Positions 27,201-38,171 of a stretch of DNA of 64,000 nucleotides are shown here, piece after piece. The stretch is taken from the NCBI RefSeq assembly GCF_003254395.2, contig NC_037638.1:1803001-1867000 (forward strand). Reading direction: 5' to 3'. The translations under genes were made by a program, and so were the position numbers. This DNA comes from Apis mellifera. Taxonomy: Eukaryota; Arthropoda; Insecta; Hymenoptera; Apidae. Under the pieces are notes generated by a model. It had not been told where the DNA came from and made no database searches. It worked only from the letters and a program-made list of their open reading frames with translations. Every line of letters begins with the position of its first letter. Position 1 is the first letter of the stretch.

Positions 27201-27848
27201 TATATTACTAGGATAAAACGTTTTAAATGGGACCAAATATGCGTCGCTACTTTATTGTTCGAAGGTGACACAGTTGCTGAGGTGGCGGCACAAGAACAAC
27301 AAATTTATAATATCGCGAAGCAACATAATGGTATTCCAGCAGGAGAAACGAATGGTGAACGAGGTTATATTCTAACATTTGTTATAGCATATATTCGAGA
27401 TCTTGGTCTTGATTTCTACATTGTGGCTGAATCATTTGAAACATCTGTTTCATGGAGTCGTACATTATCATTGTGTAGAAATGTGAAATCACGAGTGATA
27501 AGAGAATGTTATTCGCGTGGAATCGATTATTATCTTATCTCTTGTCGTGTTACACAGACTTATGATGCTGGTTGTTGTGTATACTTTTATATGGCGTTTA
27601 ATTATAAAAATATTTCGAATCCGGTAGAAACATATGAAACTATCGAACACATTGCACGTGAAGAAATTCTTGCAAGTGGTGGTTCTTTATCGCATCATCA
27701 TGGTGTAGGAAAATTACGTTCTTATTTTTATTCAGAAGCAGTAGGAAAAATGGGAGTATCTCTTTATCGTGCAGCCAAAGCACATTTGGATCCTCACAAT
27801 ATATTTGCTGCTGGAAATTTAGATTCATATTGTGTATCGAAACTATGA
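15837..27848 (+). CDS. AGPS: Alkyldihydroxyacetonephosphate synthase, peroxisomal (AGPS)
   Basis: FAD enzyme that swaps the acyl chain of acyl-DHAP for a fatty alcohol, the committed step of ether-lipid synthesis in peroxisomes. Six exons: 15837-15925, 16474-16563, 22437-22717, 25862-26150, 26545-26854 and 27075-27848; all phases agree and give 610 residues. Exon 2 encodes LKWNGWGYKDSEF. The FAD domain shows PFGGGTSVSGA, SLGGWVATRASGMKKNRYGN and GSEGTLGIITE. Downstream are IAYIRDLGLDFY, RVTQTYDAGCC and the active-site SHHHGVGKLR (His about 560-562). Mammalian AGPS is imported through an N-terminal PTS2 presequence. Here the first 30 residues show no PTS2 consensus and the protein instead ends in SKL, a canonical PTS1, about 8 residues beyond the usual family end. 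Introns 2 and 3 are very long (5.9 and 3.1 kb). Confidence 0.96.
16339..16348 (+). promoter_or_regulatory. E-box CACGTG in AGPS intron 1
   Basis: The sequence gtcacgtggt, a bHLH-ZIP (USF/MITF/TFEB-type) E-box, lies in a CpG-rich pocket (16310-16385) of the first AGPS intron, about 12 bases after an inverted CCAAT (gattgg). The surroundings are very AT-rich, so the pocket stands out. Its function is inferred only. Confidence 0.35.
16564..22436 (+). other. AGPS intron 2, 5.9 kb, AT-rich
   Basis: The intron is long and very AT-rich, with simple (AT)n tracts at about 20226-20256 and 21191-21224, a 14 bp palindrome at 21276-21289 inside a slightly richer stretch (21230-21350), and a repeat block at its 3' end (listed separately). 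I found no open frame resembling a nested gene. Confidence 0.7.
21980..22437 (+). repeat. Tandem repeat block containing copies of the exon 3 splice acceptor
   Basis: A unit of about 130-165 bp (aattatgaaatttaaaa... then ...attaaatcttttg... then attgtttaatatcatttacag) occurs about three times, beginning near 21985, 22151 and 22284. The acceptor-like motif ttacagat occurs near 22137, 22267 and 22432. Only the last is followed by the AGPS exon 3 coding sequence. The longer context attatatcagtaacaagtaa appears before the first and last of these sites. Confidence 0.8.
22718..25861 (+). other. AGPS intron 3, 3.1 kb
   Basis: AT-rich intron. It contains a direct tandem duplication of 127 bp (listed separately) and a slightly richer stretch at about 23935-24055. 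No coding sequence was recognised. Confidence 0.7.
24516..24770. repeat. Direct tandem duplication, 127 bp unit
   Basis: Two nearly identical copies begin at 24516 and 24643 with actttaatatttttatagtc and end in gctataaaaaaaattgtt. They differ at only a few positions, so the duplication is recent. It lies inside AGPS intron 3. Confidence 0.85.
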
Positions 27849-28411
27849 AGTGAATAACATTGAAACATACATTGTGATAGCTTGGGACTTACTGTATCAG
27901 AAATCATTTTATTCGGAAGAATGGTTTCTATTCAGAAAAATTTAGAATAAGAACAGGAGGAAAAAAAAACAATTGATATTGCCATTTTTATCGTTGTTAT
28001 GTGTGGTGGTATAAAGTAACAGTGATAAAAGAGACTAGTATAATATAAATAAATGTGACTCATGTGTTGTTTGGTACAAATACGGAATTGTAATTGTATC
28101 GACATTTTTATAAGTTATTATAAATAAACAAAACTTACTTAACTTCTAGTACTTAATCAATATCATCCAACTTATTTATCTAAGTTTCTTTTTTTTTTAT
28201 ATATATATATCTATAACTAATTTAAATCTTATATTTTTATACATTCATTGAATATTTGTTATTTTCAGTCTACAAAATTAATAGAATCACTGTTTTGCTA
28301 TCAGGTCTGATTTACATATGTTCATTTTCAAAGTGATAAAATTTTAAATATGTATTAATATGTTATTACAGTATTATGTCATTGATGATACTGATGTATG
28401 AAATCATAAGC
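27849..28411. other. Convergent 3' UTR region of AGPS and BTAF1
   Basis: 563 bases separate the stop codons of two convergent genes. Candidate AGPS polyadenylation signals (AATAAA) lie at 28048-28053 and 28123-28128. No clear canonical signal for BTAF1 was found. Confidence 0.5.
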
Positions 28412-31400
28412 TCACAGGTTATCAGCCTTTAAAGTAGACAGAAAAGAGTCAAAATCATATTCGTCATCATACTGTTGTTGTTCCCATAATTCAGGAAGAA
28501 TTTCTAGGACAGAACGACTAATGCCTGGAACCCCAGTAATTTTAGGTACATCATCATCTTTTGCTTCTTGTTTTTTTCCTTTATCATCCAATGAAAATAA
28601 ATCTAGTAGCTAAAAATTATTAAATGAATTATTAAATGAATTTTATTATAAACTGAAAATTTTGTCAATTTTATCATAGAATATTTCAGAAATCTTATAA
28701 AATATATTTAATATTATCTCATTCTCAGTAATTATAATTATTTAAAAATTATTAGATTTATTAAAGATATTTTATTTTTAATATATAATTAAAATAAATT
28801 TAATATAATATTTCTTTGAAACTTAAAAAATAAACTGTAAAAATAATATTGAGAAATTATATTTAATAAATTTTTATTAAAAGATAAAAAATTTATTAAA
28901 AAATTATTATTATAATAACTATAATTATATAATTTAATATAATGATATATTACCTGATCAGTTGCCATTGTTTCCAAAGATGCGTTTTCTGTTGAAATTA
29001 CAGTATTTGCAGTAAGAAGTTTGAATTTTTGTAGTCCCATAATCTTTTCCTCTACTGTTGATCTTGTGATTAATCTATATACATTTACTACTTTTTTTTG
29101 TCCAATTCGATGTGCTCGATCCATAGCTTGGAGATCCTTCATGGGATTCCAATCATGCTCTACAAATATAACGGTATCTGCACCAGTTAAATTTAATCCG
29201 AGACCACCAACTTGAGTTGTTAACAAAAGCACATCTATAGATGGATCAGCGTTGAAACGTGCTACTACGGAATGCCTTTGTGCTGCTGGTACACTTCCAT
29301 CGAGACGAAGGTACGTAACTGTTGGTAGATGTATACGAAGAAGATCTTTTTCTACAATATCTAACATCGCTTTTAATTGACAAAAAATAAGAGCTCGATG
29401 CTGGCTCACTAATTGTTGCTGTTGCGGTGGTTGATTATCTGGAGTACCACCAGCAGATACAGAATTACGACTTTGTTGTTGTTGGGGTTGCCCTATGCCA
29501 CAATCTAATAATAATTGTTTTAATGCAGGTAACTTAGCTCCATGTTCTATTTCTGCTAAAGTACTCTTTTGTTGTTTCAATGTATTGCATACCTAAAAAC
29601 AAATTATCAAGTAAATAAGTAAATAAAATATATAAGTAAATCTAGATATAATAGATATAGACATTTATACTAACTGTTGTATATAATGGATGTCGTTGAT
29701 TCAAGACTAATTTAGGATGATTGCAAACATTACGTAGATATCGTAGAGCTTCAAAAACATGGCCACCATGTGAATCATTTCCAGTCGAACTACATGATGT
29801 AGAAGATAACAAAGCAGCAGAATGTCGAGTACGAAAATCTTCATATAACATACGTTGTAACGATGATAAATCGCAATAGTAATCTTGTGTAATTTTGGGT
29901 GGTAAATCTTGAAGAACATCTTCTTTATTTCGTCTAAGTAAAAATGGCAAAACCTGTACAATATAAAATTATAAGAATTTATCTATGTAAGATGTAATGT
30001 AACTATGTAAATATAAATAATAAATATATTCAATTATAATAAAAAAAAAAAAAAGTAAAATGTATGTAAGAAAAAAAATTACTTGTCTATGAAGTGCTTC
30101 CATAGCAAGAGCTCCAGCCTCTTGTTCTTTTGGACCAGCTTTTGGTTCTCTACAAGCTAGAATAGGACGTGAGTACTTTGCCGCAAATTGTTTTTCAGTG
30201 CCTAGAAAACCTGGCATTAAAAAGTCGAATAAGGACCATAGTTCAAGAACGTCATTTTGTACTGGTGTTCCTGAGAGTATAAGTCTATGATTTGCATGCA
30301 ATCGTTTAGTTGCCTTTGCACTTTTTGTTTTTCCATTTTTAATAACATGACCTTCGTCAAGTACACAATAATTCCATTGACGAGTTTCAAAGTAATCGAT
30401 ATCTTTACGTACTATATCATAACTGGCCACAACAAGTCTGTGATAAGTAACTCTTGGACGTAATTTTTCACGTTCGGGTGGTGTGCCAGCATATTGTAGT
30501 ACGGAAAGATCTTTGGTTTCGAAAAACTTTTCTGCTTCATATACCCAATGACCAGTCAGAGTTGGTGGACAAACTACTAAACTTGGTGGAGCATGAGGAT
30601 TGCGATGATGATCTAAGGCTAATATACAAAGAGTTTGTAATGTTTTTCCAAGACCCATATCATCACATAAAACTCCATGAAGTTGATAACGATTTAAGAA
30701 ATTTAACCAATTTAAGCCTTGTCTCTGATAAGAACGTAATTCGGCAGCAACTAAAATCGGTAATTCGGTATCTGGAATACTACGTGGATTTAAAAGTTGT
30801 TCTAAGAATCGTCGCTCTTGTGCTTTCTTTTCTCTAAAAAATTTTAGAAATGCATAATACATCATTTTTATTGAATGCATATTAAATTTATGTTCATTCT
30901 CTTTCATTAATAAAATTTAAACTTACACTAAATCTGGTGGGTCTGCAATTGCACCAGGATCAAGAGGTAATAATTGTACAAGTGTTGCAAATGTAGCACT
31001 ACAAGCTAATCTTACAGCCTGATTTTGATCACTCATACGACCAAGTAAAGGAACCATAAAGAGTACAGCATATGGAACAATATTAACACCTAAACTTTCG
31101 ACAAGGCACGTTAATGCTTCAGCTCCACCCTGTCTTACTGTATCTACTTCACTCGGTGCTACTACAGTTGTTGAATATATTTTTTCTCCACCGGTTGCTT
31201 CTAAAAGTGGTATTATTCGGCGCGTAACATGAATCATTATCTGAAATAAAATTTTAATATAATGATAACAATCAAGAATTAACAAAATATTAAATAAAAA
31301 TAATACCTTTTCAGTATCTAATGTAGCTAATACAGCAATACATCTTGATGCCATATGTCTAACAGCTTTGTAAGGATGAGCCAATAATTGACACAAACAT

Positions 31401-34400
31401 GAAAGACATTCTAAAGCGGGAGGCAGTAAAGCTTTATCAAGACTGGGAGCCATAATTTCTAAAACTTGTAAACCAAAAATTAACTGATTTACTTCTTCTT
31501 GAGTATTTTCACGACTAACGATTTTATCCTCTTCACGTAATATGTTCGGTAAAATTAATTCCCAAAGATGTGGTAAACGTGTAGGTAATTGTGAACCAAA
31601 TAGCGTAGCTATAAAAATAAAAAAATATATGAATTATAAATTTGCATAATTTGTTAATATTACATTTATCTTTTATTATAGAATTATAGAATATTATAGA
31701 ATTTTTTATTGCAAACCTATAGCAGTAAGTGCTAAAGTAGCTCCACGACGACGAGTTCTAGCAGCTTTAGCTTCAGGTTCTTCACAAGCAAGTAATTCTT
31801 CTAAAGGAATTTCAGTTGTTGGCGGTCGACCCGGTCCTCTGCTTCCACCAAGTCCACTATTGGCGCCTCGATTATAAGCTATTCTTTCAGCATGTTTTTG
31901 TCTATTACTTAAAGTAAGAATTCCATCAAATAGATCTGAGTCTGTATTACAATTCACACGAGGTGTAAATTCAATATCCGAACATAGGAATGTACATAAA
32001 TTGGTCGATATCTACGATATAAAATTATACTAAATTATTCTAAAAGAATATAATAGCTATTTATATTAATCATTTCAGTTGTTTTGTTGATTATACCTTT
32101 GCATTAGGAGAAGGTTTTCTATCTACACAAAGATCAACTAAATATGACAAATGCTTTGCAGCTAACTTTTGTAATTCTTCGTTTTCTTCACGTTTGATAG
32201 ATTCCATTAATGGTTTTACCAATGGATTCAAAGGTTGCGGGGACGGAGGAAGACAATGTAACATCGTAGCAGCACCAGCAAGTGCCGCCATTGACATAAC
32301 ATTATACGAAAGTTGTTGAGCTGCTGTATCAGCAGCGCCTATTTCTAATGCTTTTCGTCTATCTTCTAAACTTTCGATCAACTTTGGCTTCAACTTAATC
32401 GTACTAGAAGAGCCGCTAATATTTCCGCTCGATCCTCCGGAGCTTGTCCCATTGCCCATGGCACAAAGTTCTGAAATTGGCTTTCCAGCAAGATTTGCAA
32501 TTTGATCGAGAGTCATTACTCCCGATGCATCTATTTCGATAGGAACAGGCAATTTATAATGTTTGAGAGTAGCAATGTAATCACGACTGTCGTGTAGTAG
32601 ACGAGTAAAAGATGTGGCGATCTCATCATAGTATACGCATTCGTTCAAACACTCCAATAGTCTCTTCCTTTTGAAAACATATTATTATTATATTACATTA
32701 ACTAAAGGTAATATAGGAAGATTTATTTTTATACCTTAGAATATCTGGTATTGTAGGAGGTTTCATGTTATTTACAGTCGCCCAATGCGACATAGTTAAA
32801 CCTGCAACAGTGCGTTGCAATGCCGAGCGCGAATTAAGATGTGCCAGTAATACTTTAGCATAACAAAGTGAAGGACTAGGTACATCTGGTGTGTAAGTAA
32901 CACCTGGTGCGGGTTGTACTACGTAATGCGATAACAATCCTAGCATTCGTGCAGCTCTACAACGAGCCTGAATTACATTTGATTTTCTTATATTTTGAGC
33001 TACAGTTTCAATTCCACCAATATAAACTTTTAATTCAGATATGGATTTTACATTTGTGCCGACATTATTATTTCCTCCATTATTAGTAACATCTGATTGT
33101 CCATCGCAAATACCAATAACTTGATTACTTTTAGCTGCTTTACTAGAACTTATTATCATTAGTAAGTTCGGATTAAATGGCACGTGTTCCGGTTGCATAG
33201 CAAGACAGAGCCAAGTGCTGACAAGAGGGCACGCAGCATGTAATAAAAGTTCGAGATCACTTTGTACGACTAGATTTTCCCAAACACGTTCAGCTACATC
33301 TTGTATGGCAATTACATGTTCTATCAGCACGCGTTGAAAAACATGACGAAGAGCTTCTTGCAAAACAAGTCCACCTCCTTCGCCCCATCGTTCTTTTTTA
33401 TTTTCATTATGAGCACCGTCATCTCCGGTTAATGTTTGTAATGTTTGTAGAGTGGCTTTACGTACACTCGAACTAGAATGACTAAGAAATGGCCACAATC
33501 GTGGTAAAACCTACAATATATTCATAAAAACTATATTAAATTAATATAAAAATTAAACATTATAAAAAATAGCAAATTGTATTATTCTGATTTTTACTTG
33601 TGATAATGGTTGAGGTGTAAGACAAGCACGTGCTGAAGGTAATGAAAGTATAGCAGCAAGTAATCCCATAAAACTATTACATGCTGCTGCTAGATCATCT
33701 TGTTCACGTAAAAGTTCCCAAAGACGAATTACAATTGCTTCCAATTCTGATGGTTTTAATAAACGTGGTAAAGCAGATGCTACTGGTATGAGTGCACTTG
33801 CTGCAGCAGCACCTACATCATCAACTGGATCAGAAAGACCTTTCATAGTAGCTGGAAATATTCTCGGTAAAATGTCATCTAATAGATCATCTCGTACAGC
33901 AAGCAAATATTTAAGTGCAAGTAATGCACCATGTCTAGCTTCCCATTCATCATGTTCTAAAAGTTTTAGCATAACTGAAAGTATTCCTATAATTCCTCCA
34001 TTTTTATTTTCATTATCATTTTTATTTGGCACTAATAATAAAAGAGAACCTAGTGCTTGGGCACACGTTTCTCGTACAGGTGCAACTACTTGATCAGAAA
34101 CAAAATCGCCAAATCTATCTAGTCCTAAGACACATAATAATCGCAGAGCGGCATCAATAAGCCACTGATAATGACTTTCTGCCATTTCTTCTATAGTTTG
34201 ATCCCTTGATTTACCTGCGCCTGTTAAATTTTAATTAATTTTATTGTATAACTCTTTTATCGTAATTTATAATTATTAATATTTTCATACTTTTTCCATG
34301 AAGTTTTATGAGTTCTCGTAACGCAGTTGCTGCGCCGTGCCTTATTTCCCATTTTTGACTAAATAAATCTTGACAGAGATTTTCTGTAAATGATTCTAAA

Positions 34401-35648
34401 GGCCAATCTATCAAAGTATCTGGCCAACAACCAGTACTATCTGGTACTCCATTGGTTGATTCAGTCTGTGTATAATTAATGCCAATTTCTGATGAAATTA
34501 CTTCCTCTAATTTAATTTTTTTATTTAATGTTTCTCCCGTACTAACGGGAGATTGAGCATTTGAATTATTATGATAATCTTCGTTGTTACGATGGTCATC
34601 CGATTCTCGTGAACGTTTCGAAACCGATTGTCGTGCCTATATAATAAATATTTTAAACAATCATATTTTTGATAATAAGATTTCAATGAAATTAATTATA
34701 TATTACCTTACGTCTAGCTCTATTCATTTCACGTCTACTAAGACCACCAGATTGTTTTAATGTTTCACTCAGAGATACTTTAGTTTGTATATTTGAGGTA
34801 GGTGGTAATACTATTGGAGTAAGATCTTCAGCTGTAAACAATTCTGATGTATCAACTCCTATTAATTGTGGATGAAGACCTAACTTAGCAGCAATTTTTT
34901 CTTCTTGATTGGGAAGTAACATTTGTTCTCCATCAACAGCAATTAAATCATATTCACTGCCTTCTGATCCAGTAAGATGTGAACTACGTGCTAAAATCTT
35001 TTCCATATCAAAATCTTCCAAATTTAATTTATTATTTGATTTTTTTGTTCCACCATCTTCTACCAATTAAAAGTTGTAATATTAAAAATAAAATATAATA
35101 AATTTAAATAAAATTTAAACAAAAATAAAATTAATTACCTGTATGTGTTTCTTTTTTAATAGGTAGTGGATCCCAAACAGGGACTTGAGCAAGTATAGCT
35201 TGTATAGCTTGTGCAGCTGAAACTCTAGTATCCCATTGTGGAGATTTTAGTAGAGTACAAACTCTTGCTAATAAATGATGTAAATCATGAGGATGTAACC
35301 TTTGTGCTTCTCCTAACTGTTGTGCTGCAGCTCTTTTAGTTACTGCATTTGTCCCTGTTTCTAATAATATGAATAGCCTATCCAGCCTAATAGAAATGCA
35401 TTATAATTGTCATAAAATTCTTTTTATTATCATATAAAGTTATATAAATAGTAATCTATTTTACAAAAATATATGTAAATCTTACTAATAATATTTCTTA
35501 ATTATTAAATTATATTCATTATTACTAATAAAATATTTTATTTTTACAATTGTAAATATTATAAACATTCATATTTATATTTTATTTTATATAATTATTA
35601 TATTATATTTTATTTTAAATAATTATCAATATTTTACCTTGATGTCAT
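28412..35648 (-). CDS. BTAF1: BTAF1 / Mot1, TBP-associated Snf2-type ATPase
   Basis: Uses ATP to dissociate TBP from promoters (human BTAF1/TAF172, yeast Mot1, fly Hel89B). Fourteen coding exons on the minus strand: 35648-35638, 35386-35139, 35059-34707, 34636-34291, 34220-33598, 33510-32735, 32667-32097, 32011-31717, 31608-31307, 31240-30927, 30833-30083, 29953-29675, 29592-28954 and 28609-28412. Frame is kept throughout and gives 1901 residues; human has 1849. The N-terminal HEAT region includes LDRFGDFVSDQVVAPVRETC. The C-terminal ATPase shows CDDMGLGKTLQ (Lys about 1343), LVVCPPTLTGHW, the LDEGHVIKNGKTK Walker B region and LILSGTPVQN; the helicase half has YLRLDGSVPAAQRHSVV, GLGLNLTGADTVIFVEHDWN and MDRAHRIGQ. 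The tail DQ-LLDLFSL matches the human end. The first coding exon holds only 11 coding bases. All catalytic motifs are intact. Confidence 0.97.
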
Positions 35649-37287
35649 GTTTATAAGTAATGTTGATCAATGAACAGCTATAAATCCCTAAAATCAAAAT
35701 AAGATAATAATATATATATATATATATATATACACATTTATATATAATTTTTACAATAAATAATTTTTACAAATACAAATGAGAGATTATTATTAAAAAT
35801 TATTATATATAATATTAATATTTACAAGGAATAAATATAAATATATATATATATATAAAGTATTGTTAAATATCACAAAAATTTGATTGAAAATATATGG
35901 AATGCACCAGCTGGGCAAAATAAAATGGAGTACAAGAAATATCAAAATAAACAGTATATTATTTATTATTTATTTAATAAAAAGAAGAAAATGATCTAAA
36001 TAAAAAAAATCGATTGTCAAGTTTAAGAGCGAAAGTTTGTTGCAGTTTGATTAATGAAGAAAATGATAGATGACATCTGCGAGAATGTTTTTTAATTGAT
36101 ACAAAGTTTGGAGATCTATATAATGAAAAAATTGAGGAAAATGATATAAGTTTTAATTAAGAAAATTAAGCATAACATGATATTTTTTGAGATATTATAA
36201 AAAACACAATATGGACATATAAATAAATAGTCATGAACGGTCGTTCAGCATACCTGATTTTAAAATACAATATATTTAATTGCTAGGTTTCAGCTAACCC
36301 GCATAGCCGTTTCCCACTGTATTGATTCCCCGAAAATCACATTACGCTGTATATTTCGAAAAAGTCGACAGCTAGACAGACTACTTGTCAAATTTTTCGG
36401 AGAGAAACGCATGTTACAAGCATCAAATTTATACTGACAGCCATGTTGCAGAGGAACCTGAGTTTTGTCCCCCAATTTTACTCTCATTGGTGGATTATTT
36501 GCATCTTATAGATCGATGAACCAATCAACGTTTTCTTCGTGCAATGATCACATTAAGTTGCACATGCTTTATGCGTAGAAAGAAATTATGCCGCGTACAC
36601 ATACGTTCTAGGAGCGCTACTTCTTTCAAAATTATTTTATAATTTTATATTTTATAATTCATTATTAAAGATCGCAGAATGCATATGTATGCTTCCTGTT
36701 ATTCTCTTACTTTTTAATAATTCTATTCAATTCAATTATTCATGATTCTTGCTAAATTCTTTTTTACATTTTTATACATTGTTTTAAAAATTTAATATTT
36801 ACATATTTAAAATTAAGATTATATAATATACCATTTCATAAATTCTAATATATGAACAATTTTTTATATACTTTTTAAGTGTATAAAACTAAAATTTAAG
36901 TTTGAAATTTCGATATAAGTTAGAAATTAAAATAAGAATATATAAATATGTAAAATAATTTAAGATATTAAATTAAGATATTCATTTTTTTTAATTATTA
37001 CATTTTATTCACTATATATTGATATTATTTAATTTATATTTATTATTTTAAATAATAGAATTTTCTTTTTAAATGATGAAATATAGAAAATATAAAAAAT
37101 AATAAAAAATAAATTATGAAATATTAAACATTTTTTTATATTCTATGATTACACATAATTAAATGTTTGAATAATATTTATTTTACATTATAGATATCTA
37201 AAATTGTTGACATTACTTTTTTAACTAAATCATTACAATAGTATTTCATTTTGAATACATTTTTATATGTAAAACATTGATAATGTT
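35649..37287. other. Spacer between BTAF1 5' end and ATP synthase f 3' end
   Basis: Both flanking genes run on the minus strand. The stretch should hold the BTAF1 5' untranslated exons and promoter. The left part is AT-rich with (AT)n at about 35708-35733; a GC-richer pocket at 36250-36610 probably contains the promoter (listed separately). A candidate polyadenylation signal for the ATP synthase gene (minus-strand AATAAA) is at 37177-37182. No other gene was seen. Confidence 0.5.
36254..36530 (-). promoter_or_regulatory. Putative BTAF1 promoter and 5' noncoding exon
   Basis: On the minus strand a donor AATCAG|GTATGC at 36254 pairs well with an acceptor at 35688 (GATTTTAG|GGATT), which would join a noncoding exon to the exon carrying the BTAF1 start codon. 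The pocket contains an inverted CCAAT at about 36486-36490, an octamer-like atttgcat at 36497-36504 and another ccaat near 36522. A 65-codon minus-strand open frame (36487-36290) lies inside it; its ATG overlaps the CCAAT motif, so it may not be transcribed. All of this is inferred from motifs. Confidence 0.35.
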
Positions 37288-38171
37288 TTAATGATATTTG
37301 TAATTTCTATGTCCCCCTGAAAATGAAAATGTATTAATATGATATTAATATACTAATTTTTATAATTAATAATTAATTATAAGATTATATATAAACTTAC
37401 TGAGACGCAAATAATTTATGCAATAACCAAATGCTGAAGCTAAAAAGGCAGCTTGATATAATGGAGCCATGTTTGCTTTCCTCGGATGTATATATTTTAA
37501 TTGCCAACGCCAATGCGCTGTAATTTTATTATAATTAGAACATATTTTAATATTTATAAAAATATTATAATAATAAATTTCGATTTTATATAATAAGAAA
37601 ATATTAATACATATAGATTTTTATAAAATTTTACATAGTTTGATTTCAATGAATTATGTAAAATTTCATCAAAATCTATATATTAATCATTAATATTAAT
37701 TTATTAATTTTAAATATTTCTTTGAATACATAAAAATATGTAAAGAAATTATTTCAATTGATTTAAAATTAATTTTCTTGATAATATTATGTACATATAA
37801 TGATGAAGATTTTAATATAAGTGTGTTATATAATTTGTGAACTATATATATATATTTATAAAATGATTTTATACCTCGAGAAATTAATGCTGCAAATGCT
37901 CTAAATCCTTTTTCACGTCGACTAAACCATGCTGGTAATTCACCAAGTTTGACTTCGCCAAATGGTGTATCAGCTATAAGAATAAATAATAATTAATATA
38001 TTTAATTCATTTGTAATTAAAGAAACAGTTGAAAATGATTTGTATCTTACGTTTCCCGTAGTATCGAGAAGGATCATATGGACCATGTTCTGCAGGATTA
38101 TATCCTTCGGGATAACAACCCCAGGTTTTAAATTTGATCAATTCAGTTAATTTATTTTCTTTAATCGTCAT
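37288..38171 (-). CDS. ATPsynF: Mitochondrial ATP synthase subunit f (ATPsynF)
   Basis: Small membrane subunit of the Fo part of mitochondrial ATP synthase, close to subunit a and the dimer interface. Four exons on the minus strand, 38171-38051, 37973-37875, 37517-37401 and 37316-37288, give 121 residues. Recognised by YNPAEHGPYDPSRYYGK, FGEVKLGELPAW, AHWRWQLKYIHPRKANMAP and the C-terminal HRNYKYH, which match the insect subunit f closely. One membrane helix is predicted at about residues 88-108 (LYQAAFLASAFGYCINYL). The N-terminus is about 14 residues longer than the fly form I recall, before YNP; whether an earlier or later start is used cannot be settled here. The last coding exon is only 29 bases. 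Intron 2 contains a long hairpin. Confidence 0.95.
37603..37686. repeat. Imperfect inverted repeat (hairpin) in ATP synthase f intron 2
   Basis: Arms at about 37603-37637 and 37653-37686 are complementary over about 33 positions, with two mismatches and one small bulge, around a 15 base loop (tagtttgatttcaatg region). It lies inside the intron at 37518-37874. Confidence 0.7.
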
